Below, piece after piece: positions 53,668 to 64,000 of a DNA stretch of 64,000 nt (positions are counted from its first letter, which is position 1; each line of letters begins with the position of its first letter). The DNA comes from Porites lobata (Eukaryota > Cnidaria > Anthozoa > Scleractinia > Poritidae). The position numbers were made by a program, and so were the translations under genes. The stretch spans positions 2,851,001-2,915,000 of the forward strand of contig CALNXK010000045.1 in NCBI GenBank assembly GCA_942486035.1, given 5' to 3'. The notes beneath the pieces were generated by a model that was not told where the DNA came from, did not search any database, and worked only from the letters and a program-made list of their open reading frames with translations.

Positions 53668-54444
53668 GGCGGATCCAGGGGAGGGGTCCGGGGACGTGCC
53701 TATTATTTTCAAACTGAGGCCCGAAGGGCGGAAAATGTTTTTGGGCGATCCCCCCTCCGGTGAATTAAGGAATGGGGCACTGCAAATTTGGAAGGGGGTG
53801 GTCTGTTTTAGTGGGGATTTTACCTTTCGCATTAATATTTTAAATTCAATATCTACTCCCCATAAGCATTCATTTCTCTCTATTACTAATGTATTACCTG
53901 TGTCACGTGACTTGTCACACCCATTTTTGACTTTTTATTTCAATCCAAATTTACACCACTTTATAAATAACACTTGTAATTTAATTCACTTTTTGTCAAT
54001 GACTATTGACACAAAGTTTATGGAGTTAATCGGGGTTTTCTTAAATTATCTACGTTTTGTAAACTATAACGTTTCTTGTTTACAGGGAGACTGGGACGAG
54101 AGAAATATATCTAATGATTACGAAGGAATGGATCATTTCACAAATCCCCGATTAATTTAGCTTATCTGACTGTAAATGAAATATTATGGAAGGAAAAACG
54201 ATTGTGGTCACATTCAGTAAACTGGTGTAATCTGCAAAGTCCAAATTTTGCATAATTATGGCGTGGCTGGACACGTGATCTAATAAAAGGAGTGTTTAAG
54301 GTCCAAAGTGGCTCTGGTCTTAAACACAGCAGTCTAAGATTAAAATAAAGGAAGATACTGGAAAAAGCAAGATCAAGTCATAAAACCATTCCTTAATTCA
54401 CCGGAGCCCCTTCCCCCTTATCTCAAGGTCTGGATCCGGCACTG
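53668..54444. mobile_element. GGCGGATCCAGG MITE split by a nested element
   Basis: The ends GGCGGATCCAGGGGAGG and GGTCTGGATCCGGCACTG belong to the 232-392 family. A 652-bp element lies inside. The 164-codon open frame at 53666-54160 spans this junction and starts within the repeat terminus, so I do not call it a gene. Confidence 0.7.
53755..54406. mobile_element. 652-bp nested element with perfect 21-bp inverted ends
   Basis: The left end CTCCGGTGAATTAAGGAATG (plus G) and the right end CATTCCTTAATTCACCGGAG (preceded by C) are perfect complements over 21 bp. CCCC is on both sides. The interior is AT-rich with no recognised transposase. Confidence 0.75.
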
Positions 54445-55307
54445 ACGTTAATTAGTTCTGTAGTTGTCCTGATCTTTGCTGTGATTGTTCGTATCAATAT
54501 CTGAAATATTTCAAGTGTCCACGGTTTTGCCGGTTTGACTGGAAAAGGTAAAAGGTCTCACTTCCGGCTAAAGTACGTCGCCCTGGAGCCCTATTCCAAA
54601 CAAGGTTTGTGATTGGCTGGACAAACAATAGGGATGGTGACATAACAATGCCCCTATCGCTAAAACAATAGGTAGTGCAGGTTATAGGGACCAATGAGAT
54701 AAAAGGTCTGGATGCGTGCAGGTCAATCGGCCCATACTAGGCGTTTTCACGGACAGGTTTATTTTAAGATACATTTTAGCGCTCTTTTTCCCACAAAAGT
54801 GGAATCTCCGCTCCCTCTATGAGGGCAGTCGAAGTGTAAGATATCAAAAGGGAAAACTAAACTTCTTTAAAAGGCCAAACATATAATTTTTAGGTCTCTA
54901 GCTTTTGCTGACCAGCTTGGGGACTTAAAACATATTAAAAATTCGCATTAAAACTGTTCTAAAAATAACTTGGAGAAAACGCCGTGACACAAGTACATGG
55001 AAGTTACTCACCCTGGGTTATGGACTATGGGCTCCTGACGTCGTTTAAAAACGTCTTGGTTAAGCTCTCTGTTATCTCATACTAGAGGTAATCATTGATT
55101 ACGAATCCGCGTTCATGACTTACGGAAAAAATCACGGTAATGAAAGCGAGTCGACAGGAGTCCAGTTTCCCGGCCGAGGTGCCCCTCATAAAATTTTCAG
55201 CTAATTTGCAGTCGCCCGTGATCTCGAAAAATTTCTTCTTTAGTGCCACAGAAACACCAGATTAGGATGCGTTCTGAAGAACGCGAGATCGGCTGAGGCC
55301 TGATCTG
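54445..55307. other. No gene recognised
   Basis: Mostly sequence that segment A lacks (to about 55207), then a short shared stretch with GCCCGTGAT and ACGCGA motifs. Only short frames are present. Confidence 0.45.
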
Positions 55308-55535
55308 AGTCCGGGGTCCGGGGGGGGGCTTAACAAATTTTGATCGGGGGAGTTTCCACCCCGAGGTACAACGCCTTAACCTTTTGTATACCAATTGACT
55401 GGAAAAGGTACCCTTTTCGTATTATGCCTTCTATTGACAAATGGCTTCCCTTTCATATAAATATACCTACAAACCTGTTCAAAACGTTTGAGACTCTTTG
55501 TGTTTCAAGTGAGGAAAATGTCATTCAAGTTGATT
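55308..55535. mobile_element. Truncated copy of the 690-bp hAT-like element
   Basis: It starts just after TCTGAGTC, as in segment A, and shares GGTACAACGCCTTA and TTCTATTGACAAATGG. It breaks at TTCAAGTTGATTAA and joins DNA equivalent to 16790. Confidence 0.6.
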
Positions 55536-57600
55536 AATTTTTCCTCGGGGACAGTAGAGCGAGCGAAACGCGAGCGCACGTGAAAATCACCCTACGCGAG
55601 AAAAGGCGACACCTAAGCATTGTGAGACATCCTTCAACGCGGGATTAATTTGACATGATCTCACATGAGAACCAGGTCAAGCGCATCCCCACAGATTGTA
55701 ATAATGAATCGGTTACCTGAAAAATGAATTCATTAGTCGCTGTAGCAGTGGACTGTTCCAGGTGCGCGGTGTTCAGACGGTGAGGAGCGAGTTGAAGCAA
55801 AAAGAGGGGAGACTGGGGCGAAAGCGAGGGAAGTTCCCTCCCCTTTTCCCCTCCTTCAGCAATCTCTGGCATTGTCCCGCTGACCAAAAAGCCAGAAGAC
55901 TCAGGACACGAGATTGCCCCTCTAGTCTTCCCACGCTTTTTTTTTTCTCCTCATCAATTTTTCGTCCACGCTCTAAGTAATTAAGTCAAGTTGAGAAGAT
56001 TCCTGTATAAGTGGCGTCCATCTTGGATATACGCAAAGGGGTTTATCCTCACAATAAGGAATTTCTTCGATGTTTGAGTATAATCAGAAACACACTAAGG
56101 AATGATGTTTGAGGAGGTTTTAGAGCGCTCTATGGTCATCGTATTTTTTTAGGCAGGCATTCAATATATGCCTTACACGAATGAAATTAAGGAATTGGAA
56201 TTTAACGTGACTATGCTGTTGTCCTTTTGCCTCAAAAGGTGTCTTTTGAGCGATTCCGGTGAACTCAGAATCCTTCCAAATCGCTCAAAAACAGCCTTTG
56301 AGGAAAATAGGACGACAGTGCACCGCGGGTATACAAGGTAAGGTAATACAAAAGTTCTATCTAGGATTTAGGAGAGAAGTCCCGGCTGGCCGAAAGCCAC
56401 GAGCTTCCTCGGAGGATCCGGGGGCATGCCCCCCCCCGGAAATTTTTTGAAATGAGTCTGCGCTGATATGCAATCTCGTACATTCTGAGACACAATTGTG
56501 TCCTTAGACAGGGAATACTTACTTCACGTGCACTGACTGGCTCTTCGCGTCTAGATGATTTTTAGCTATGACTGTTCCAGGTGTAATGATAAAAACAATT
56601 TTGGGGGAGGAAGCTGAGCAATTTGGGGGAGGGGGAAGCTTCTACCCCTCAAATACCCTAGACAGAACCCTGAAAACGTTTACTTAACATTTATTTATGT
56701 ACATATTTAGCGATATATCGCCATAGATGAAGAAAACGGGATTACCATAATATAACAATCGGTTAGACGGTTACACACAGATTGTATGGGCCTCCCGTTG
56801 TTAACCCAACTGTTTCGCCTGAAAATTGAAATATTTTTCTTTGTAACCAAGAAATGACTGATGTTTAGTGCTTTTTCTTGGGAGCTCTCAAATATACCCG
56901 TTTTGAGACCAAAAAGGCCCAAACCCTTCCCTTTGGGGCCACACATACCTATGATAAATTATGGCTTATATAAGGGAGTACCCCCTGGGGGGCAGCCCCA
57001 GGGTGGAAGCTATCTTGGGTTACCCATGATTTTGGGTCATGTTATAGTTTTGGTATGATCAGAACAGAGAAAGAAAAAATGGTGTTTCGTGATTTTTTTA
57101 GAGCGCTTTCAGAGTTATTTAGAGACGTTGCGAAGATCTAGACGTTGGTGGCGGCCATCTTGAATATATACGCAAGGAGACCAACTTGAAAACCACACGG
57201 TTCATTTATCCTGTATTATGAGATCAACTTTTCACAACCGCACTTCACAACCTCACAGTTCATTTGTCTTGTGTTATTTAAGCATTTCCTTTACTTTATA
57301 AATAATTATATTTTCTATGATTTTAAGAATTAACAAAAGACGGAAACACTGATTACTTGGAAATTGAAATGTGTGCACAATGTAACTTAGTAACATCCAA
57401 GAGCAATAAAATTTTTATGCTTTGCTTTTATATACAGCTGTGTACTGTGCTTAGAAAGGCGAAACAAGATGACTCTGAGTTGCTTGTAGGCTTGTTGCCT
57501 TTTCAAGTGTTCGAGAAAAAGTGGGAACACTTTCATCAACTAATTTGCATGTTGCCATTTTTGGTAGTTGTTTTTGTTTACTTTTCCGCTACCCTGCAAA
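55536..57600. other. Segment B interior, no gene recognised
   Basis: Collinear with 16790-17110 and 18320-20290 of segment A. It serves as the empty-site control for the inserts at 17117 and 18148. Confidence 0.5.
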
Positions 57601-57618
57601 CACAGACAATTGAAAACA

Positions 57619-57712
57619 GAGTCTCCTTCGATCTTCCTAGATAAGTCGGGCAGAGGAAGGAACGAGTCGCTTCCTCTTTCCCGACTTATCTAGGAAAGAC
57701 CGAAGCGACTCT
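57619..57712. repeat. Strong hairpin, segment B
   Basis: Arms 57619-57659 and 57669-57712 are near-perfect complements (GAGTC..CTTCGATCTTCCTAG and partner). It is the longer form of the hairpin at 20293-20366. Confidence 0.75.
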
Positions 57713-58794
57713 GCTAGGAGGGTACTTTTCCGCAGACTGCGAGCAGTCTCTCTCCTTTTTCAGATTTAGTGAGGGACCATTTACTTACTTTTTTTCTCCA
57801 TTTATATAATATTGTGATTGTTACATAAGTTCAGTAACATCTGTAAACCTGAAAATGGCTGTTATGGCCAGCCGAAATATTGTTATAAAAAACAATACAC
57901 CTTGTCTTAAATCAGCTTTGCAGTAGTCTCTGGACTTATCGTTCTTGGTTCTTCAGTGAGGGACGTGCACGCGCAAGCGTGCGTCGACACGATAAACGAG
58001 GACGTCTCAAGCCTTCATGTGCTTACAGTCACGCGCGTTTTCCACGATGGAAAAAAGAGAGACTGTTTGTCGTCTAGCCTTTTACCGCCCTTCTTTTTTC
58101 TGAATTTTTTTATTTTTGTTTTGTTTCATTTTTTTTTTTCTAACCGGACATATTCAACACCACCACCACCTGAATTACGGCAGTCACATTCACAGTTCTT
58201 ACATTCAGATTAATTCTCGAGATGGTTCTTCTCAAAGGCTTGTTTTAAATCAGAAAATAGGACATTTATTCATCTCTATCAAAGGTATAAAATTTTGACG
58301 CCATTTCGCCTGTTTCTCCCTTGTGATGCGCCCTTAAAAGAATTGCACGCGTGTCTTACACGCGATAGTGCAAATGCAACATTCGATAGAACCAAACCAA
58401 TTTTTGCTGGAGAAGGTATCCAGTTATGGTATTCTACCCCGTTTATTGTTCCTGGTATAGTTAAATAAGTTAAAAGTTTATAGTGAAGTAATGAGAGTTT
58501 AAGATCGTGCTTTGATTTATGCGAATATGCTCACTTTACGTATTACCAGGAGCCGATTACTTATCGGCTCCTCGTATTACTGGTTTTACTGAGTTGAAAT
58601 ACCCGTCTTTATTAGAAGTTAAATTGACTATTTATTGCCCCCTTAAATGGTTTGATTTCGTGAACCACGCGCAACAGTCTGAGGAACAAAGATTTCCACG
58701 TTTACGAGTACTCGAGAAACGCGGGAAACGAGCACTTTGAAAGCTCGCGCGCGAGGCTCACGCGCCAGTTAAGACTGGGTTCTAAAAAGAAACC

Positions 58795-58993
58795 AATATG
58801 GCGGCTGAACATGTCAACAAAACACGTGTGTGGTAAATTGGACCCAAAGTGACATTTTTAGACTTCAGGAACTCGGATTTGATCGCCATTGGTTCTTTAA
58901 CTTATTCATCAACACTTGGCTTTATTCATGGCATAAACATTCACGGGTGTAGCATTGCAGAAGTGGTGAAAAATCTGGCACATGTCCTGTGAG
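58795..58993 (+). promoter_or_regulatory. Candidate YY1-type promoter and non-coding first exon, segment B
   Basis: AATATGGCGGC at 58795-58805 and the donor-like CTGTGAG|GTAAGC at 58993|58994 are both kept relative to segment A, although nearby short frames are not (ATGGCTCAA in A is ATGGCATAA here). This favours a non-coding exon. The downstream partner is unknown. Confidence 0.35.
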
Positions 58994-59770
58994 GTAAGCT
59001 TATGTTTGTAGGAAGCTTAACTTTAAGTTTGAGGGTGTTTCGCAGAAAGTGTTCTTCTCATGAACAATGAATATTTAGGTAATGGTACTAAAAGGATCAA
59101 TGTGTTAAATCATCAAGTAATTCTATAAGAGCCCTTCCCCGAGTTTTTAACCGGGTCATCCTCGGTGTAAAAACCTGTGAAGTTTTTCTTTGTTTTCAAG
59201 CTATTATTTTCAAGTGGCTTCTTTGTATTATTTTTTCGTTTTCCGCCACTCGTGAGTTTCACACCGAGTATGAGCCTTTTAACCATCCCTTTAGTCTGGT
59301 ACAAATTACAGTGAAAACATCCCGTACTTTGTTCAGTCTGTTACAGCTAGAGGTGTCCCTTGAACACAGACTGGTTGTAGGGGGAGAATTATTCCATGGG
59401 GGTGGGGGTACTTTAGGATTGTTTGGGTGGGGATGTGCCTCTGGGACCTTGGAACCCTTAGCCTATACCTATACCAGAGCTGCCCAAACTTCCCGCCAAC
59501 CCCCCACCACCTCTATCCTCAGTGGCTGTTTTCCAGAAACTACTGAGGTCACTAGCAAAGTCCAGCCAAAACAAAACTGATTTGCTTTTGTTATATTTTT
59601 GAGTAGCAACTCCCAGTTTCCCTAGTCTGGACTCAAATCTTCAGCCAATTGATCAGTTTCCTGGAAAATGATACCCTATTCTAGACCTAAACTCTCTGTA
59701 TTATATACCCTATACCAGAGTAAACTGCTTGAAAACCATACCCTGCACAGCAGCACATACCTGTATTGCA

Positions 59771-59975
59771 GTGTGCTACAAATGCAGACTGCAGACTTGC
59801 AGACTGGCAGGTAAACGAGGAGAACCTTGTTGTGGAATGCTTTGACAGAGTCCCTATCCCTACATTTTAGGTCATTTAAAGGTCTAGTTTAGGGATAGTG
59901 AAACTTTTAGAACACTCTACAACAATGTTTGCCTTGTTTACCTGCCAGTCTGCAGTCTGCGTTTGTCGCACTCAG
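59771..59975. mobile_element. 205-bp foldback element, absent from segment A
   Basis: The ends GTGTGCTACAAATGCAGACT and its imperfect complement (AGTCTGCGTTTGTCGCACTC) bound it. CCTGTATTGCA (59760-59770) and CCTGTATTGTA (59976-59986) flank it. Segment A has one copy of the site, near 22470. Confidence 0.75.
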
Positions 59976-60048
59976 CCTGTATTGTAGTACACTGCGGTTA
60001 AGTTAAACATTGTTTATTCCAATCCGCTACACACTTACTCTAAACTGA

Positions 60049-60175
60049 AATTTAGGTTTCTGGGAAACTGCCCACCTACCCCTCCCCTAAGCCATCATTT
60101 TGCCCTAAGTGAGAAGTAAGTGATAATGTTGGCTTAGGGGACGGGTAGGTGGGCAGTTTCCCAGAAACCTAAATT
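60049..60175. mobile_element. TTTAGGTTTCTGGG foldback MITE
   Basis: AATTTAGGTTTCTGGGAAAC and its complement form long arms around a short loop. Segment A lacks it at the matching site near 22530. Confidence 0.8.
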
Positions 60176-60402
60176 GATCGGAAAAAACTACCAGAATAAA
60201 TTTAACACACACTATATATATACATACATATTCTGTAGGTTCCGATTGTATAACATCAGTTGCATTCATTTCTACACGTGGTCATCACTATACACTACAT
60301 TCCCTCCTTTCTCAAATGATCAACAAATTAAGCTAGACACAGGATAAAGAAAAAGAAAAAGCAGTTCAAGACATTCAATTCAAAATGCTTATACTGTATG
60401 AC

Positions 60403-63400
60403 TTTATAACGCACAGGCAGTCTTACAGTCCTGGTCGACCTCCAAACAGGCCTTTCTGCTCCAGAGGCCTTCCTTTTTGAGATGCCTAGTTTGTACTCAA
60501 GAGTGTTCAGATACTTCAGACGTCCCTGGAATTTCACTTGGCACTGATGCATCTGTTGTCTCTGCACTTTTGCTTGCCCCTGGCTCATCCGCCTGTACTG
60601 TAGAATCTGCCTGTACCACTTGGTCTCTGTTGCCATTGGATACATTGTCGTGCTCATTGTACTTCTTCACAAATGCATTGTTTTCAGTTCAACACCAGCC
60701 TTGTTCTTAAATGTTACCTCTGACCCTGTCTTATGAACCACCTTAAATGGATCAGGGTTGAAGTTGGTAGACAGCTTGTTGGTTTTCGCTGCTTTCCAAA
60801 GAACCGTGTCGCCAATGCGTTTGCTCTTGGAGGTGGCACCACTCCTGAGGTCTGCATAAGCTTTGCCCTTTAATTTACTTGACCAATCCCACTTTAGCAC
60901 TTCTTCACCTGGCACACCAACTGTCTCTCTCTTTAGCTGTGGCAGTTTGGATCTCACTTCGCGGCCAAACTTGATAATTATAATAGGGTGTAGTCCCCGT
61001 CATATGCGGAGTGGCTCTGTACGCTGTCAACCGTACAAGCAACTCAGTTCTTCAGTTCTTTCCCTCCAAATGTGCAATCTGTAGACATTTAAGTAACGAG
61101 CGATTTTGGCATTCCACTTCTCCATTAGCTTGAGGCCACAACAGTGTTGTCTTCTGGAGCTTGACACTCTTCAGAGATGAATTGGGGGCCATTATCTGTC
61201 CTTAAAGAGAACAGAAAACCAAATCTGGCAAACATGGGTGTGAGTGCTTCGATGTCCTTGGCACTTGTCGTAGACTTCATAAAAGCAACCTGTAGGAATC
61301 AACTGTAGTAATCGATCAGCACGATAAGACTTTCTGCTGTGGGTAGGGGTCCTAGCAGATCTGCTCCACAGTCCTGTGAAGGAGCACTTGGAGGAAAAAT
61401 ACGGGACATCAGCTCTGGGGGTTCATAACCAGAAGTGACTCCACAAAACTTTTCAATGTCTTTGTCCATTCCCGGCCACCAAACTTTACTGTGGAGCCAA
61501 TGTTTCACTTTGACTATACTCAGGTACCCTTTGTGTGCAAACTACACCACCCTGTCACACAGGAGCGTGGGAACCACGATCTTTGTGCTCCGGAAGCAAA
61601 AGCTCATCATACGCACATAATTCATCCTTGGCCTGTGCATACGAAGGAAATATACACTGGTTGCAGTTCCCTGTCTTCACACATTTCTTCACCTGGGTCA
61701 TATCTGCGGCCTACTTTCTACTAAAATTCTTTGACAGCAAAGACGAGGTCTCTACTAGTTCAAACTGTAAGTGAAAAAAAATTTTTTAAGAAAACGGAAA
61801 AAGTTTCTTTTCGTGATCAAATCAAGAAAGCCGCAAATATTCTAGGAAATGTACATGAACGGGACTTTTCACAGTCCTCAACAGTTGCTCTAACATAGTC
61901 GTTCTCCTCTCTGTGGTCTACGTGATCCAAGTTCAAGAGGGACAATGTGTCTGCTATATTAGTCTTTCCTGGGTGGTACACTGCTTTAAAATCATACCCT
62001 TGTAGCCTTAAGACCCATCTCTCTATCCTGGTGCAAGGTTTGAAAGTACTGGAGTAGATACTTCTGTAGAGGCTTGTGATCGGTCTTCAAGTCAAAACCA
62101 TGTCCAGAAACATACCTGTCAAACCGTTTACACTGTACATGCCCAAACTAAGGCAAGCGCTTCCTTCCCCGTTAGGCTGTAGCGCTGTTCCACGTCAGTT
62201 AAGATCTTTGGCTGTGTATAAAAGTGGGACGGGGACAAGGGGATGGGGACATCGGGACGCATGTGTGGGGACTTGGGACTTGGGGATGTGAGACGAGAGA
62301 CTTGAGGACATCAAGTATGGGATGCGGGGACGTGGGGATGGGGACACAGGGAGATCAAATACAGGGATGTAGGGGACGCGGGATGTGAATAATTATTGCA
62401 AAAGTCAGAGGTAAATGCGATTTCAGTCACTTTCCTCGTGAATATGTTTTGGTGAAGGCAACCCACCCTGCCCTCCTTAGGGTTCCTCCATGCCTGTTCA
62501 CGAAGCGAAGACTCGGTGAAGACCCCCTGCATTTAAGAAAGTGAAACCGTTGTCCTGATCTTCTTGCTGATGGAATATTGGAGCCCAAAGCAGGGTAAGG
62601 TGCGTTGCGGTCACCAAAATTTATGTAGAGTAACAGCATTCAATTCCAAATAATTTTAAAATTATAAAGAAATATTTTGTGTAAACATCATAAGGTGTCC
62701 AATGTGGTTTTGGAAGATGGAATCTAATGTTGACCATAAATGACACAGAGATATTGCATTTACCTCTGACTTTTGCGATAATCATTCACATCCCGTGTCC
62801 CCTGGGTCCCTGTATTTGACGTCCCCGCATCCCATACTTGATGTCCTCAAGTTCCTAGTCTCGCGTCCCCAAGTCCCAAGTCCCCACACACGCATCCCGA
62901 TGTCCCCGTCCCCTTGTCCCCGGCCCACTTTTATACACAGCCAAGATCTTTGATGCACACAAGACAATCTCCACATTCCTCCCTGTTGCTGGGTGAGAAC
63001 CACCCCTAAGCCAACTGGAGAGGCACCAGCAATGATTCATGTTCAGCAGCCAACCTTAAAATTAGCCAGTGTCTCCACCTGGGTGTTTAGATGCTTTAGT
63101 TCCTCAAAAGCTGTTTGCTGCTCAGTGACACATGACACCCTTTCTGGTCAACTCTTGAATAGGCTTGGCCATGGACACTATGTCTGGCATGAACCTTGAG
63201 GAATACTGGACAAGATCCATAAACAACTGTACTTCACTCGCATCTTTGGGAGGTCTTGCATCTCTAATGGCAGCTATCTTCTTTTTGCATGGATTTACAT
63301 GTATGCTGTCACTAGTCAACTCATGGCCGAAGAATGTAGGCTTTGACAACCTAACTCACACTTGTCTCCATTCACCGTCAACCCCACTTCACTCAGCCTA

Positions 63401-64000
63401 TCCAGCACCGCATAAAGACACTTGTTGTGTTGCTCCACACCACACCCATGAACAATAAGATCGTCTGCAATGTTGGCAACCCCAGCACAACTGCTTAACA
63501 TGTCTCTGATGATCTGCTGGTATTTCTCCGGTGCCGCTGTCACTCCAAACATCAACTGCTTGTACTGATACAGCCCTCAGTACGTGACAAAAGTAGTTGC
63601 GACTTCCCTCACTGAGTAGAATCTGGTGAAAACCCCACTTGAGGTCAATCTTGCTAAACACGATACTACCATTCAAGTCGTGCGACAGCTCTTTGACGGT
63701 TGGAATAATTATTGGATGCCACTCCCTGACAATTGCTTCATTAGCTCGGCACAGACCCTTATGTCACCGTTGCCTTCAGGAACAACCACCAATGGCAAAA
63801 TCAATCGTGACGGCCCTTCTGGCACTTCCTCTATAGTGTCGAGTTCCAAAAATTCATCTAGCTTTGCATCCACCTTCTCTTGCAACCTGAAAGGAATCCT
63901 ATTGACATGCTGCACTACAGGCTTCACCAACTCATCAACATGCAGTTTGAACTCATAACCCTTCAAAAAACCAACACCACTAAACAAGTGCTTGTATTTG
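60403..64000 (-). pseudogene. Decayed Ty3/Gypsy pol (RT, RNase H, integrase), partial
   Basis: Read on the minus strand from the window edge, the order is RT, RNase H, integrase, C-terminus, as in Ty3/Gypsy elements. RT (63987 to about 63122) starts with an RIPFRLQEKVDAKL segment, continues with FSKIDLKWGFHQI, and keeps both catalytic Asp in NIADDLIVHG and the FFGHEL motif, but it is broken into at least three frames. RNase H is seen as FDLKTDHKPL and AVYHPGKTNIAD (about 61860-62130) with a frameshift and is split by a 733-bp element. Integrase shows WWPGMDKDIE, DLLGPLP, TDNGPQF and NGEVECQNRSLLK (61510-61090). The zinc-binding cysteines after WWPGMDKDIE are partly lost. The GPY/F-like C-terminus follows, and the terminal stop is mutated. 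It is not functional. The 5' part (gag, protease, LTR) lies outside the window and no 3' LTR could be delimited. Confidence 0.9.
62210..62942. mobile_element. 733-bp long-TIR element inside Gypsy pol
   Basis: The perfect 19-bp ends GGCTGTGTATAAAAGTGGG and complement continue as roughly 200-bp imperfect arms rich in GGGGAC-type repeats. AAGATCTTT flanks both sides (62201-62209, 62943-62951), a 9-bp duplication. No transposase is seen. It splits the RNase H region, so it inserted after or during pol decay. Confidence 0.85.

Larger units (their letters stand above)
53652..60837. repeat. Segment B, paralogue of segment A
   Basis: Collinear with 14725-23207. It lacks A's TIR element at 17117, MITE at 18148 and insert at 20397. 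It has its own nested element (53755-54406), about 0.8 kb of extra sequence at 54424-55207, and foldbacks at 59771 and 60049. It is also deleted for A's 15120-16790. At its right end the homology with A stops inside the Gypsy pol, which continues here. Confidence 0.85.

Noticed and set aside
53666..54160. 164-codon open frame starting ATGGCGGATCC
   Set aside because: Its start is the conserved end of a MITE family and it runs across the junction with a nested element. No domain is recognisable.
57956..58213. Small protein shared by segments A and B (20695-21033 and 57956-58213)
   Set aside because: Only the first part is alike; a length change in the T-run shifts the frame in B, and Phe-rich translation comes from a poly-T stretch.
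62222..62400. Coding or CRISPR-like spaced repeats in the GGGGAC-rich arms
   Set aside because: Units are irregular in length and mirrored at 62760-62940; this is an inverted-repeat transposon arm.

Overview
The window looks like nuclear DNA of an animal, most likely an anthozoan cnidarian such as a stony coral. I infer this from AT-rich, intron-rich-looking DNA, poly-C2H2 zinc-finger genes without a KRAB or BTB domain, very many small inverted-repeat transposons, and a decayed Ty3/Gypsy pol. The species is not identifiable from the sequence alone. No bacterial operon, CRISPR array, rRNA or convincing tRNA is present.

The core is a same-strand (+) cluster of six C2H2 zinc-finger paralogues: ZNF1 (5510-7243), ZNF2 (11788-12951), ZNF3 (25165-26580), ZNF4 (34644-36380), ZNF5 (42410-44146) and a broken copy, ZNF6 (50230-51812). 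Each has a short N-terminus, 10-16 tandem 28-residue fingers (84-bp DNA units), a basic linker with an SKRLLRQR motif, and a conserved divergent C2H2 finger starting CWICQEEMSS at the C-terminus. Fingers differ mainly at the DNA-contact helix positions, so the paralogues probably bind different DNA sites. ZNF1-3 sit in older, diverged blocks. ZNF4-6 lie in a recent tandem triplication with a period of about 7.8 kb (28755-52205).

Upstream of the finger exons a conserved segment with CCAAT-type boxes, two dyads and a 5' splice donor looks like a promoter and first exon (near 8905-9205, 14314-14646, 28003-28305 and 53243-53574). The tandem-duplication junctions remove this segment between ZNF4, ZNF5 and ZNF6, although the splice acceptor in front of each finger exon is kept. 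One promoter/first exon at 28 kb may therefore serve three alternative finger exons. This is the most interesting hypothesis in the window.

Two paralogous segments, A (14725-23207) and B (53652-60837), are attached at the same position downstream of ZNF2 and ZNF6. They consist of nested non-autonomous transposons, a possible YY1-type promoter with a splice donor, and the 3' end of a minus-strand Gypsy pol. Segment B runs on into a longer decayed Gypsy pol (to 64000) that is itself split by a 733-bp inverted-repeat element. Comparing paralogous blocks dates many insertions and defines their target-site duplications (9 bp, 8 bp and TTAA classes). The rest (1-5509 and the inter-gene spaces) holds no gene I can support beyond these repeats.
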